Positions 36,190 through 47,252 of a DNA stretch of 64,000 bases are shown in pieces. Under the pieces are notes generated by a model. The model saw only the letters and a list, made by a program, of their open reading frames with translations. It did no database searches and was not told the origin of the DNA. The translations under genes and the position numbers were made by a program. The number at the start of each line of letters is the position of its first letter. Positions within the stretch are counted from its first letter, which is position 1. The stretch is from Anthoceros angustus (Eukaryota > Streptophyta > Anthocerotopsida > Anthocerotales > Anthocerotaceae): contig VJWM01000011.1 of assembly GCA_010909165.1 (NCBI GenBank), positions 992,001 to 1,056,000 of the forward strand, given 5' to 3'.

Positions 36190-37290
36190 GACACCGCAGT
36201 CATTCCATATCTAGGCTATTTCAGGGGCATTTATTAGGACACTGAAGATGCCTTCACTCTTGTCATGTACATTGTGAAAAACCCTTGATCCCACGATCCA
36301 AGATGACCACACAATGGACTTCAACCTTGGGTTGCTCTTTAAAATTGGCTAATGCCTTCAGCATGAGGTCATAAAACTAGAAGCACATTCTGTCATCCAG
36401 CTCTAGCCAACGATTGTGCAGGCAAGGGAGCGTGCAATGCATAAAAGTGCATGAAAGATCTAAACACCTGGCCAAGTTGTGTGATAGAAATTTTTCTGTC
36501 GCATATAGTTCGTACATGGCCGATGTGGCTTGTATAATACAAGGGAATTTGAAAGATGTTGGGGCATCTTTGTGTATAATACAACCCAAAATAATGTTGT
36601 CACACACAAATGGACTAACGACAAGATCGGTATTCCATAGCCAGGTATAGTTGGACTCTTTATAATTCTTCTCAATTTTATATTATATACTATGTATTTT
36701 TATTTTTATTTTTTTAATTAAAATTTATATATTTACTTTAAAATAATTATCCTTTCACTCTTAGCGCAAGTAAATAAATTGTTGCTGCTGAATTGATAGA
36801 GCGCGCTTTGCAAACTCGGTTGTAAGGACAAAAAGACAAATCATTTCCAAAACAGACAAAAACAGCACATTAAAGCATGATTGCAGCGATTTGGGGACTC
36901 CCGTGCGAAGATGAAGGATGGCGTCCTGTCATCTTCTTCACATATGCTCTTGTATTCCATCCAAGTGGACTATATGATAGGCTTTTTTTATTTTTCTTTA
37001 TCTTTTCTGTACTTGCTTGTTGCGAACAAATCATCCGGGACGTCTATAGTGTCTATCCTTCGAAGGATGGCGTCCCCGATGGCGTTCACAAGATCTTGTA
37101 TCCCATCCAAGTGGCCTAGAATCAACGACTTCTCGGACACTTGCTTGTTGCGAGCAAGATGATCCGGGACGTCATCCTTGGCGTGTGCACTGCCAAAGAT
37201 GACGTCCCGTCATTTTGTTCACATAACCTTGTATTCCATCCCAGTGGACTACGATAGATGCTTCTTCCTCGTCTTCTTCTTCGTCGTGTG
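36190..37290. other. Intergenic DNA upstream of the hydrolase gene
   Basis: Contains a very AT-rich patch (36660-36780), a tRNA-Ala-like fragment at 36787-36822 and three related stretches at 36900-37250 sharing GAYGGCGTCC...TTGTATTCCATCCAAGTGG. No gene is supported. The promoter of the hydrolase gene should be here. Confidence 0.4.
36787..36822 (+). repeat. tRNA-Ala-derived fragment
   Basis: GCTGAATTGATAGAGCGCGC followed by TTTGCA matches the D-arm to anticodon part of the tRNA-Ala at 39340-39412, where the matching stretch is GCTCAATTGGTAGAGCGCGC plus TTTGCA. The T arm is absent. It may be a tRNA pseudogene or the head of a decayed SINE. Confidence 0.5.
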
Positions 37291-37296
37291 AGCACC

Positions 37297-38537
37297 ATGG
37301 GCGGAGAGGCAGGATGGAGGATGTGTGGCCTGGTCTTGCTGTGCGTCCTGCTCGTGCTGATCCATGGTCGGGTGAAGGTGAAGGCGCTTGCGGACACGCC
37401 GCTGTCGCCCACCTTCCAGAACATTCCGGAAGGAACATACGCGATCTGGCAGATTCCGGCGCAGCCCCGGGCCATCCTGTTTGTGGCGCACGGGAGGAGC
37501 CACGAGCGGGCTGAGAATTTCTGGGATGCAGCTCCCGCCTGCGCCGTCTGCTCCAGCCTGCCGGAGGAGAGGCTGGTGACCAAGGCCGCTCTGGCGCGAG
37601 GCTACGCGGTCATCTCCATCCAGGCCGGCGCGAGCGGGGGCAGCGAATGGATCCTGAGCCCAGACCCGGATGAGAACCAGGACGTGCGCATGGTGGCCCG
37701 CTTCCTGCAGCAGTGGAGGCGGGAGCAGCGGCTGCACCACCTCCCGCTCACGGTGATGGGGGTCTCGCACGGCGGGAGCTTCGCCAGCGTGCTGGCGCTC
37801 GCCCCGGACTTGCGCGTCGCCGGCATGCTCTTCATGGTGTCCATGGGAGAGGATTCCGCTACGGAAGCCGCGCAAGCCGCCTCCTATCCTCCCGTTTTCT
37901 ACCTCCGTGTAAGTGCATCAACGTTAGCGCCATCGCCGGTGCTTGCCTTGCCATTTCCCTTCAGCATCACCAGAGCCACGCTTGCTGCATCGATCGTTCT
38001 GAGGCATGGGGTCTGATGAATGTGGGCGTCCCTTCGCTGCAGATGCCCCGGGACCGGAGCAGTGACCAGGAAATTCTGCGTCACATGCAAGAGCTCGGTG
38101 CAAAGGGCATTCCTGTGGCAGACATCGTCTGCGACCCGCTCCCCATCAACGAGACGTTTTTCGCAGAGCGGATCGTGGGACTGGAAGCTCCCGTTTCAGC
38201 TGCCGTCTACCAGGCTTTGCGCGCGCACGAGTATCTGGATTCCGATGGCTTCCTGAGGCCACCTGAGCCAGGGACTTGGGAGACAGAATTTCCGGGGAGG
38301 CGGGTGGAGGGGTCGTGGGACTTCGACGGCCTGGTGGAGTCTTTGCATCTCCTGCCGCCGGTGGGGAACTTGGACTGGCCATGGGTGGAGGCGTCGGTGG
38401 CCATGGAGCTCAGCCTGGCTTTCGCCTTTCATGCCTGCACCAGTTTAAAGTCTACCGAGATGCTGGACTGGCTTGACACTACGTGCAGTAATGCAAGCCG
38501 CGCCTTTCCCAAGCCCCAATCGTGGGCCTTGCTGTGA
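37297..38537 (+). CDS. Secreted alpha/beta-hydrolase family protein
   Basis: Exons 37297-37908 and 38043-38537, GT-AG intron of 134 bp in phase 0, 368 aa. The ATG at 37297 has a good context (CACCATGG) and is followed by a signal-anchor or signal peptide (CGLVLLCVLLVLIHG). The alpha/beta-hydrolase signature is the nucleophile elbow GVSHGGS with Ser157. Before it lie ILFVAHGRSHERAENFW (oxyanion-loop region) and GYAVISIQAGASGG. Candidate acid and His residues lie in exon 2, but which are catalytic is not clear. Exon 2 carries CDPLPINETFF and FAFHACTS. The substrate is unknown; it probably acts in the secretory pathway or wall. An upstream in-frame ATG (37258) would bury the signal peptide and is less likely. 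Confidence 0.85.
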
Positions 38538-38539
38538 GA

Positions 38540-39335
38540 AAACGCCTGAATCCACGAAGCTGCAGTCCTTCAAGTCTGGCTTTAGGAAGAAGAAGAAAAA
38601 GAAAGTGCAAGTTAGTGTTCTTTATTTAAGCAAGTTGCCAGAAATTGCATCTGCCCGGACGGTTTTCAACATCTTCTTGGTGTCGATTTCCGCTCTGCGA
38701 TTTGCACTTCTGTTTCCCGGCCCAGTCTGTGCAAGCGGTTTCCCTCTACATGCTCAATCCCTTTCTGGTTGGCTTCTCCCCCTTTCTGCCCAGCCCGATT
38801 GGCCCCAATAACATCACCGCAATGCTCTTCGCAAAAGCATGTTATTGCCAACCTTTTCTTGGACCGGACCAAGAGTTTCTGGAGCATGCTTACTGAGCTC
38901 GGCGCTCACAAGGAGCAGAGCTACTACACAGCAAGCGAGCAGATACATCACGCTTACTTCAAAGTACATGCATAAGAGTTAGGGCTTTACCGGGTAATGA
39001 AACACAAAAGTGGTGTACACTTTTATGCAAAATGCGCGAAGGGCCGTCACGGGACGCGCTGGAGAAACGGGGATGGAAACTTGAGGGGGAAAAGCGATTT
39101 GCCTTGATAGAACTGGGAAGGTTGGGACGTGAAGAAGGGGAGCATACCACCTGGGAAAGGGAGCACGGCGATGTAGTGGCGAAAAGCCGGCGAACAGGAA
39201 ACCTATGTGAACTGGAGGTTCCGGATGACTAAGGGGTTGTATTCACAGAACGAAGAAGAGTCAGAAAGGATGTAGATCTGGGTTCTTATACGGGAATAGA
39301 TATTAATTAACAAACTAAACATAATCGTAGTTTTG
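38540..39335. other. Downstream region of hydrolase gene
   Basis: Probable 3' untranslated region, followed by sequence with no gene I can support. The frames here are short and lack family resemblance. Confidence 0.4.
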
Positions 39336-39339
39336 TCGA

Positions 39340-39344
39340 GGGGG

Positions 39345-39390
<46 letters not shown>

Positions 39391-39412
39391 GGATCGAAAC
39401 CCGGCGTCTCCA
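39340..39412 (+). tRNA. tRNA-Ala(UGC): tRNA-Ala, anticodon TGC
   Basis: A 73-nt cloverleaf: acceptor stem GGGGGTG pairing with CGTCTCC using G-U pairs, D arm GCTCAATTGGTAGAGC, anticodon stem CGCGC/GCGCG with loop TTTGCAT (anticodon TGC at 39373-39375), variable loop, T arm CCGGG-ATCGAAA-CCCGG and discriminator A. CCA is not encoded. A TTTT run at 39420-39423 can serve as the Pol III terminator. There is no intron. Cytosolic (nuclear-type) sequence. Confidence 0.95.
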
Positions 39413-39577
39413 ATCCAAATTTTGGAAATCTTGCTGATGCTTTTTTTAAAACTCTATTTTTAAAACTCTAACAGATCAATGAAATAGCTGTGGCTTGTGT
39501 TCCTCCACCGCCGTGCACCAGTTCCCAAGAGGGCTATCTTGTCTATATCCATTTATCTATATCTTATCTATAGCCGC

Positions 39578-40245
39578 TGCTCTTCATAAAGCTATACTCG
39601 TGACCTTATGGAGACACCTAAGTGGACATCTTGTGACCTTTTCCGATAAATAAGTGGATATCTATACTTCATGATCTTCTTTAGACAACTAAGTGGACAC
39701 CTATACTTCGTGACCTTCTTCAAACAACTAATTGGGCATTTAGACACTCTTCATAAAGCTATACTCGTGACCTTATGGAGACACCTAAGTGGACATCTTG
39801 TGACCTTTTCCGATAAATAAGTGGATATCTATACTTCATGACCTTCTTTAGACAACTAAGTGGACACCTATACTTCGTGACCTTCTTCAAACAACTAATT
39901 GGGCATTTAGACAACTAAGTAGACTCCTATACTTCGCGACCTTCTTTAAATAACTAATTGGACATTTAGACAACTAAGTAGACTCCTATAGTTCGTGACC
40001 TTCTTCAAACAACTAATTGGACATTTAGACAACTAAGTAGACATCTATACTTTGTTACCTTCTTCAAACAACTAAGTGGGCATCTATACTTTATGACCTT
40101 CTTCTTCTTCACACAACTAAGTGGGCATCTATACTTTATGACCTTCTTCTTCTTCACACACTAAGTGGACATCTTTACTCCGTGATCTTCTTCAGACAAT
40201 TAAGTGGTGTCCACTGTTCTTTAGAAAACTATACAAAAACTATAC
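39578..40245. repeat. Minisatellite of about 41-bp units with a 168-bp higher-order duplication
   Basis: Units follow the pattern GACAACTAAGTGGACA(C/T)CTATACTTCGTGACCTTCTTC. The block 39578-39745 is repeated almost exactly at 39746-39913; the remaining units to 40245 are more diverged. No coding frame. Confidence 0.9.
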
Positions 40246-40494
40246 TTTGTGACTTTCCCAAAGAACAAAACAATCGATGTCTATTGCTCTTCATAAAGCT
40301 TTCGTATGTATCATTTTTTAGATGATAAATAATATGGGAATGTTTCATTAATAACTTTGGGGGTAAGTAGATCACACCATATCTCAACTTTCGAGATGTA
40401 GATGCAATAGATTTTTTTTATCAAATTTTTATTCAGTATAACATTCCCAACATACAGCACCTTTTTGGTGCTTTTTTTAATTAAAAAGAAAAGA

Positions 40495-40580
40495 TTGGAA
40501 AACCCATCTACCCCGACCGGAGGGGGATAACCCACTAAAGGGCCAAGAGCGAAGGGGGTTAGCCCCCCCGAATGCCAACC
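40495..40580 (-). repeat. Retroelement 3' module, second copy
   Basis: The reverse complement reads CTTGGCCCTTTAGTGGGTTA, then CGGGGTAGATGGGTTTT, closely matching 36090-36150. No element coding sequence is recognisable beside it, so only the terminal piece remains. Confidence 0.7.
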
Positions 40581-41270
40581 TCAAAGATACCTACACCGGC
40601 TGGCATAATTACAACATAATGTCGGCTGGCATAATTACAACATAATGTCGGCTGGCATAATTACAACATAATGTCTATTTACAACGATAGCGGGTGTTTT
40701 ACAACTCGGTGTTTATAATGTCATCTACTCTAATTACAACACGATGTCTTTTACAACATTGGCCTATGCTTAACAAAATGACTTTTACAACATAAAATAC
40801 GCTTTTTACAACAATGTATCTTTTACAACAATTATTGTTGTTTTACAACAATATTTTTACAACAGCCAATATGCTTTTTACAATGGGGCTTCTTTCACAA
40901 CAATAGCTTGAATTTTACAACACTACTTTTACAACACATCAATCTATATTTCCAACATGATATTTTATTTTAAAAAATATCTCTAATTTAACCTTATAAT
41001 TTTCATAGTAAAGAGTTTCTGTTGTATAGGGCCACATCCATTTTACAACCAGGTTCATTATTATGCTAAATAATTTATATTTCTCCTTATAACTTGCATT
41101 GTAAAATGTAGATGTTGTAAAATTATCCATCTTTTGTACAACAAGCATGAATAAAATAATTTCATAATCAAAATTTCAATTGTAAACCACGGTGTAAATC
41201 GTGAGACATAGTTTTTTATTGCAATGTTGCGGCTTTTTACAACACTTTCTTTTTCTTAACTACGGAACTT
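40581..41270. repeat. TTTTACAACA-rich repeat field
   Basis: Begins with three exact units of about 26 bp built on GGCTGGCATAATTACAACAT (40595-40672). It continues as irregularly spaced TTTTACAACA and TTACAACA motifs, more than twenty on the plus strand, to about 41250. Spacing is variable, so it is not a simple tandem array. Confidence 0.75.
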
Positions 41271-41877
41271 GAAGGTTTTAAACACATCGGTTTACAAGAG
41301 ATCAAACTTAAAGAGAGTTTATGGGTTACATGGACAAGCTATTAAAACTGGAACCACTAACAAAATGAACTTATGCATCCGTATTTCCTTCTAAAACAAG
41401 TCGTTTTCCTCGTGCACTAGTCCCGAAAACTATCTTATTGTCATGCAGAGAAAAGTCTGAACTAGTTTAGGTGACAAGGGTAAAGGGTTCATCTTGGACT
41501 CTTGTAGAGCGATAAAAAGATTTGGGGTCACTATGTGCATTCCGACGTGTCTGTCTCTCAAGCCCTTGCGATGATCCTTTGCATCTTCATTATAAATTGG
41601 TTTGAACCACTTGACCTTCAAAAACATTTTAGTTGTTCGTACCCTAGAGTCAACCTTAAAAATTTTTGACACTGTGCCAACATATGGCATATCAATGACA
41701 TTTTCATCACCTAGTGTGCCTAGGATGGAAGCCCAAAGTCAACCTTTAAAATTTTGGTACTATGCTAACATATGGCATATCAGTGCCATTTCCATCACCC
41801 AATGTGCATAGGATCCATCGACGGACAATTTCATTGTGACATTTATATGTACAACATGGAGGTGGTGCTGTGGTGCC

Positions 41878-42320
41878 GTACTTGTTTTATAATAGAATAA
41901 CCAGAGTGGTACTTATTCTACTATTGAAAAGTGTTATGTATGATGGGCCGCACTTGTAGACGTGAATATGGTACTTGTTTTATAATAGAATAACCAGAGT
42001 GGTACTTATTCTACTATTGAAAAGTGTTATGTATGATGGGCCGCACTTGTAGACGTGAATATGGTGCGATGCTTATTCACCATGATGAAAAAACAAGGAC
42101 ATAGAGGTGGTGCTTATTTTATAATTGAAAAGTGTCATGTTTGATGGGCCACAAAAATAAGGACATGGAGGTGGTGCTTATTTTATAATAGAAAAATGTC
42201 ATGTATGATGGGCCGCACTTGTAGACGTGAAGGTGGTGCCGGGCTTATTTACCATAGTAAAAAAATAAGGACATAGAGGTGGTACCGTAGTGAAAAAACA
42301 AGGACGTAGAGGTGGTACCG
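41878..42320. repeat. Tandem repeat, about 93-bp unit, plus diverged copies
   Basis: 41878-41970 is repeated nearly exactly at 41971-42064 (GTACTTGTTTTATAATAGAA ... ATGATGGGCCGCACTTGTAG). Shorter diverged units based on GACATAGAGGTGGTGCTTAT continue to about 42320. Confidence 0.85.
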
Positions 42321-42631
42321 TGGTTGTTCTACAAGGTGAAAAACAAGTAGAAAACGACACTCAAATGGACAAGAGGTGCAAAATTGCTTGCTCACACTTC
42401 CATATAGGGCCTATGAAGCCTTAAGATTTCTTGAAGGTGACAAGATTTGATCTCCCTTTCCTATGAGTGTGGAAAGAAGGCTCTACCACTCCACTAACTC
42501 ATCCACCATGACACTTATTGGTCTAAGGTTGTTATTATTAGATTTTTAAACCGGGAGAACACACCATCTCTCTTGTTTTCTCTGTCCAAGCGTTGGACTT
42601 GTGTGCAAAGCCCGGGATCGAAGTGCGTGCT

Positions 42632-42730
42632 GCCGGGTGGGCGCGTCGGTGGTTGGAGGCGGCCGAGTGGGCGCGTCGGTGGTTGGAGGCGGCCGAGTGG
42701 GCGGGTCGGTGGTTGTAGGCGGCCGGGGAG
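42632..42730. repeat. GC-rich tandem repeat, about 30-bp unit
   Basis: Three to four units built on GTGGGCGCGTCGGTGGTTGG followed by AGGCGGCCGA. It lies immediately beyond the Cys/His end of the retroelement relic. Confidence 0.85.
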
Positions 42731-42999
42731 CTGGAGGAGGGGTGTGGAGCTGCATCCGGCATGGCAGTAGGGTTTGGCAGCTTAGGAAGATGGATGATGC
42801 ATCGCTACATGGCAATGCCTCAGCAGCAACTCCTGCACAACTGGGCAAGGGTGGTACTTTGTTGGATTCCCTCTCATGGTATGGCCCTGGAAGGGCTACA
42901 AGGAGCTTAGCATTGTCTGGCATTTTGGGATGGTGGTGAAGGTCTCTTGCTAATTTTCCATGGCTATTCTGTAGGGTATATGGACGCTCTTTGTGTGGT

Positions 43000-44800
43000 A
43001 AATAACTGCTCTCCTTGGCCTTCGAGAACATGACGTCGTGAACAGTGTCATGCGTAGCGATACGTTGCCCTCCAATTGAATAGCGAGTTAGGTTGGACCG
43101 TGAGTCCTCAAAGGGGGCCCCACAGTTGCAAGCTGAGAGAGAACAGGCCATAGGCAAGACCAAACCCAGGTAGAACCTTATCGCAATAAAAAAAGAAGTT
43201 GATGCGATTTGGAACGCCTAGATGCAAGGCCAAGCCAAGCTGGGAGCTCCTTCCGAGCAAGAGCGGATGCGGCACGAATAACCGGAGAGTAGTATTAAAA
43301 GGATTGCCGGCTACCGCCTGCATCGCTTCTCGGGAGAGAGCTGAGGCCACGCACCTTCCACGGAAAACGAGGAAAAGGGAGGCATGGCCACCCTAGCCTC
43401 GGAGGAAAGGGAGTCCCTGGCCAACTTAAGGGAAGTCTACAAAGGGAAGGTCCCCTCCTCAACACGCGAGACGAAGGCCTCCAAGATGGAAACATCTCGG
43501 ATTAAGAAACGAGCGTGAAGACGGGGGCAGAAAGAGCCCAGCTCCCAAGGAAGGCCGCCGGCGCCAAGGCCTCCATGGCCAGCAGACCTATGCCCCCAAA
43601 AGCGATAGGAAGGGACACCTACCGCTGAGCAAGGCCCCCTACGACACACTCGAAGATCCCCCGCCCGGTAAAGCTCCAAGTGCCTGTATAATCTGAAGAT
43701 CAAAATTCCGCGGGCTTAATAGAAAGGCTGGGGAGGGAGCCATCGTCCTGGTGAGGTAACCCGGCCGACGCACGAAGCAGGATGAAAGCATGCCAAATGC
43801 CACATGAGGGCCCCTTAATAGAGATAGGTCACTGACGTGGGCCAAGTCCTCCTTCAAAGCCTTATCCACAAAACCTGAATAAAAGACGGGGGTCCCAAGA
43901 GGACCCCCAAGACGCGAAGTCCCTGTGAAAGAACTATGTCCCCCCTAGGAAATTAAAGAGAGGGAGTAATGCTAGACAGGGACCAAACCTTGCACTTTAG
44001 AATCTTGACCCTCTAACCCACGTGGAAGAGCTTGGAGGAGAAGAGTGTCAAAGCTTCTCTGACCTTGCCCCCAGGTCCTAAGATATGAGTGTTGTCCGCC
44101 ACGGACGAAAAGAGACACTCCTCGACCGCGTCGGCAGTAACGACAAGGACCCTGAATTGTGTAACGGCAAAGAAGGCACCCTCCAAGGGATCCCCTGCCT
44201 CGTGCCGGTCGCCGAGTCCAGCATAGAAACACCTTCCTTAGATGGTCAGTGCGGAAAGTAGAGGGTAGACGGAGAACCATAGAAAGAGCGGACAAAAGGA
44301 ATAAGACTTGCTAGGTGCCCGCCTGCATCCTTGAGCTCTGTAAAAATTGTCATCCTAAAGATCGTGTTGAAAGCGTTCTCGACGTCCACCTGCAAGGCGA
44401 CCCAATCTTGATGTGACTCCACAACAGTTGCGATACCAAATGCGGCCAACTTATAACCCCGCGGAGTGGCAATCCCAAATTGGGGGGGGCAAAGATGCCC
44501 TTGGAACTGCTCCCTAAGTTAGATAGCAATGCTGTGACCTATGAGGCGTAAGAATTCCTCCCCAACGGTAATAGGGCGCACCGCAGGCGTGGGCTTCTCC
44601 ATAGCCAATAACCTGCTGGCCCCCAATACCCGAGAGATCTGGTGAGGAGTCTCACCCCTGGCCATTGCCGTCGCTAGAATGAAGAGCTCCGAGAAACTGC
44701 TAGAAGGATCCTCGGGAGCAAAGTAATCCCGAAGGTGATCGCAGACTGTCCTAGATAAGTCGAGACAAAAAAAGCTCCTCGGGCATGTACTACCGGATAT
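43000..44800 (-). pseudogene. Non-LTR retrotransposon relic: reverse transcriptase and Cys/His motif
   Basis: In minus-strand order: RPITVGEEFLRLIGHS near 44580, AFGIATVVESHQDWVALQVD then VENAFNTIFRMTIF (44246-44449; the A-type catalytic aspartate region of a non-LTR reverse transcriptase), GPHVAFGMLSSCF and RPGYLTRTMAPSPAFLL (43640-43870), and CNCGAPFEDSRSNLTRYSIG followed by GQRIATHDTVHDVMFSKAKE (43000-43130). Frames change several times and stops intervene, so the element is dead. The canonical YADD region is not legible. The Cys/His motif links it to the pieces at 35.0-36.2 kb. Confidence 0.7.
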
Positions 44801-44999
44801 ATAATGTGGAATGAGGTCATGAGATGTTACTTGGTGTAGATGGGATCATCCACAAGATATAAAAAGAGAAACAATTTAGAGAGAGCTGTGTGAAAGTTGG
44901 GTTATTATTTGCCTTGTGCTCTTCGGTTGATTAGGGCTTTCGACAGGCAGTCGTTACGGTTTGCTTCCGCACAGTGCGCGGGCTTTGGAACAGAGGAGA

Positions 45000-47252
45000 A
45001 TGGGGACCAGTGTGCAGCTGAAGCCTCTGATGGGGGCATACTCGGAGTCCCCGCTTTGCTACCTTCTGGTTGTGGATGGCTTTAACATCTTGCTGGATTG
45101 TGGGTGGACTGATGCATTCAACACAGCGGATCTGAAGGAGCTTGTGGATGTGGCTCCGACAGTGGACGCCGTGCTTCTCTCGCACCCGGACACAATGCAC
45201 CTAGGAGCGTTGGCATACGCGGCAGGAAAGCTGAAATTGACCGCCCCAGCTTATTGCACAGAGCCTGTGCACAGACTGGGGCTCATGTACATGTATGACC
45301 ATTTCTTCTCCAGGAGGGCGGTGTCCAACTTCGACGTCTTTACCATGGAGGATGTAGACCTGGCTTTTGATAACACTATCCGGCTCAAGTACTCGCAGGA
45401 CTATCCGCTGGCGGACAAGGGGGAGGGGATCACCATCACGCCCTACGCAGCTGGACGGTTGTTGGGTGGGACGGTGTGGAAGATCAGTAAGGACACTGAG
45501 GACATCATTTATGCTGTGGATTATAATCACAGGAAGGAGAGGCATTTGAATGGAACTGTGCTGGAGACGATTATTCGACCTGCTGTGCTCATCACCGATG
45601 CCTATAATGCTCTGGTGATGCAACCGCCTCGGCAGAAGAGGGATCAGGATTTTATGGACCTGGTGCTAAAGCATTTGAGGGCTAATGGGAATGTTCTGCT
45701 CCCTGTGGAGACTGCAGGACGTGTGTTGGAGTTGATTCTTTTCTTGGAGCATACATGGGCTCATCATCACTTGCCCTATCCTTTGGCCTTTTTAAGCAAT
45801 GTTGCTGATAGTACGATAGAGTCTGCCAAGAGTTTGCTGGAGTGGATGAGTGATGCCATCAATAAGTCATTTGAGCAGACTCGAGATAATCCCTTTCTGT
45901 TCAAGTGTTTGAAGCTGTGCCACAACCGAAAGGAGTTTGATGAGCTGCCTCTGGGACCCAAGGTGGTGCTTGCCTCCGTGGCCAGCTTGGAAGCAGGATT
46001 TGCGCGCGATCTGTTCACCGAGTGGGCGGGAGATGAGAACAGCATGGTGCTTTTCACCGAGAAGGGACAGGTGGGTACTTTTGCTCGAACCTTTTTGCAG
46101 GTTACTCCTGCTCCACAAGCGGTGATGGTGAGTATGAGTAGGAAGATTCCGCTGACTGGGGAGGAGCTTAGAGTGTATGAGGAGGAGCAGGCCAGGCTCA
46201 GAGAGCAGGAGAAAAAGGAGAGGGAATTGAAGGCTCTGAAGGCTGCTGAAGAGCAGCTTCAAGCGCAGCTTCAATCGCAGCTTCAAGCGAATGGCACCAG
46301 CGGTGAGCAGGTGGATGAGGATTCTATGGCTCTGGAGGTAAGCGGGGCTGTTACTACTGCTGCAGAAGGAGCTACTGCCGTAGCCCTGGTGCAGCATTAC
46401 GGGGATGTTCTGGTCGATGGCTTCAGACCACCACCAGAAGCTGTGGCCCCGATGTTTCCTGACGATGCCAAATTCAGTGAGTGGGATGAGTTCGGAGAGG
46501 TCATCAACCCTGACGACTATGTGTCTACAGAGGAGGTAGTAGGTTATACGTCTACCATGCTTCCTTTGATCGAAGAGGCAGGAGAGAAGCTGGACAGCGA
46601 AGCCGTCGATTTGCTGTTACATGATGCACCTTCCAAGGTGGTCACAAGTGACCTTATGGTGCCTGTGCGATGTGATCTTTCTTACCTGGACTTTGAGGGC
46701 AGGTCTGATGGGCGTTCCATCAAAAACATTCTGCAGCATGTGGTTCCCCTCAAACTTGTGCTGATCCATGGCTCGGCTGAGGCGACTGAGCACCTGAAGC
46801 AGCACTGCCTGAAACATGTTACCCCATCCGTGTTCACTCCGCACGTGGGCGAGACCGTGGACGTGACATCGGACCTGTGTGCGTTCAAGGTCACTCTAAC
46901 AGAGCAGCTCATGAGCAATGTGATCTTCAGGAAAGTGGGCGAGTATGAACTATCGTGGGTGGATGGCACAGTTGGAGAGAAGGGGGATGACGACATGCTC
47001 TCACTACTACCAGTTCCTGCTCCTCCTCCACACAAAGCTGTCCTGGTAGAGGACCTTCGACTCGCAGACTTCCGGCACCTTCTGGCCACCAAGGGAGTGC
47101 AAGCAGAGTTCTCCGGAGGCATCTTGCGGTGCGGCAACCACATCTCTGTGCGGAAGGTCAGCAGCGGCCATCAGGTGGTCATCGAAGGCCCTCTCTGCGA
47201 GGACTACTACAAGATTCGTGAACTATTGTACTCTCAGTTCCACATGTTCTAA
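45000..47252 (+). CDS. CPSF100: Cleavage and polyadenylation specificity factor 100 kDa subunit (CPSF2)
   Basis: A single uninterrupted frame of 750 codons; plant CPSF100 is about 740 residues. It is part of the nuclear complex that recognises the poly(A) signal and cleaves pre-mRNA, and pairs with CPSF73. The metallo-beta-lactamase fold is visible from VQLKPLMGAYSESPLCYLLV and ILLDCGWTD. The zinc motif is degenerate (LLSHPDTMHLGALAYA in place of HxHxDH), as expected for the non-catalytic subunit. The beta-CASP part has LPVETAGRVLELILFLE; a Glu/Lys-rich linker (EEEQARLREQEKKERE) follows; the C-terminal domain has EFGEVINPDDY, DFEGRSDGRSIKNIL and ends FHMF. ATG 45000 gives MGTSVQLKPL, matching the family start. 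The lack of introns is unlike its multi-exon neighbours. Confidence 0.97.
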   Translation: MGTSVQLKPLMGAYSESPLCYLLVVDGFNILLDCGWTDAFNTADLKELVDVAPTVDAVLLSHPDTMHLGALAYAAGKLKLTAPAYCTEPVHRLGLMYMYDHFFSRRAVSNFDVFTMEDVDLAFDNTIRLKYSQDYPLADKGEGITITPYAAGRLLGGTVWKISKDTEDIIYAVDYNHRKERHLNGTVLETIIRPAVLITDAYNALVMQPPRQKRDQDFMDLVLKHLRANGNVLLPVETAGRVLELILFLEHTWAHHHLPYPLAFLSNVADSTIESAKSLLEWMSDAINKSFEQTRDNPFLFKCLKLCHNRKEFDELPLGPKVVLASVASLEAGFARDLFTEWAGDENSMVLFTEKGQVGTFARTFLQVTPAPQAVMVSMSRKIPLTGEELRVYEEEQARLREQEKKERELKALKAAEEQLQAQLQSQLQANGTSGEQVDEDSMALEVSGAVTTAAEGATAVALVQHYGDVLVDGFRPPPEAVAPMFPDDAKFSEWDEFGEVINPDDYVSTEEVVGYTSTMLPLIEEAGEKLDSEAVDLLLHDAPSKVVTSDLMVPVRCDLSYLDFEGRSDGRSIKNILQHVVPLKLVLIHGSAEATEHLKQHCLKHVTPSVFTPHVGETVDVTSDLCAFKVTLTEQLMSNVIFRKVGEYELSWVDGTVGEKGDDDMLSLLPVPAPPPHKAVLVEDLRLADFRHLLATKGVQAEFSGGILRCGNHISVRKVSSGHQVVIEGPLCEDYYKIRELLYSQFHMF

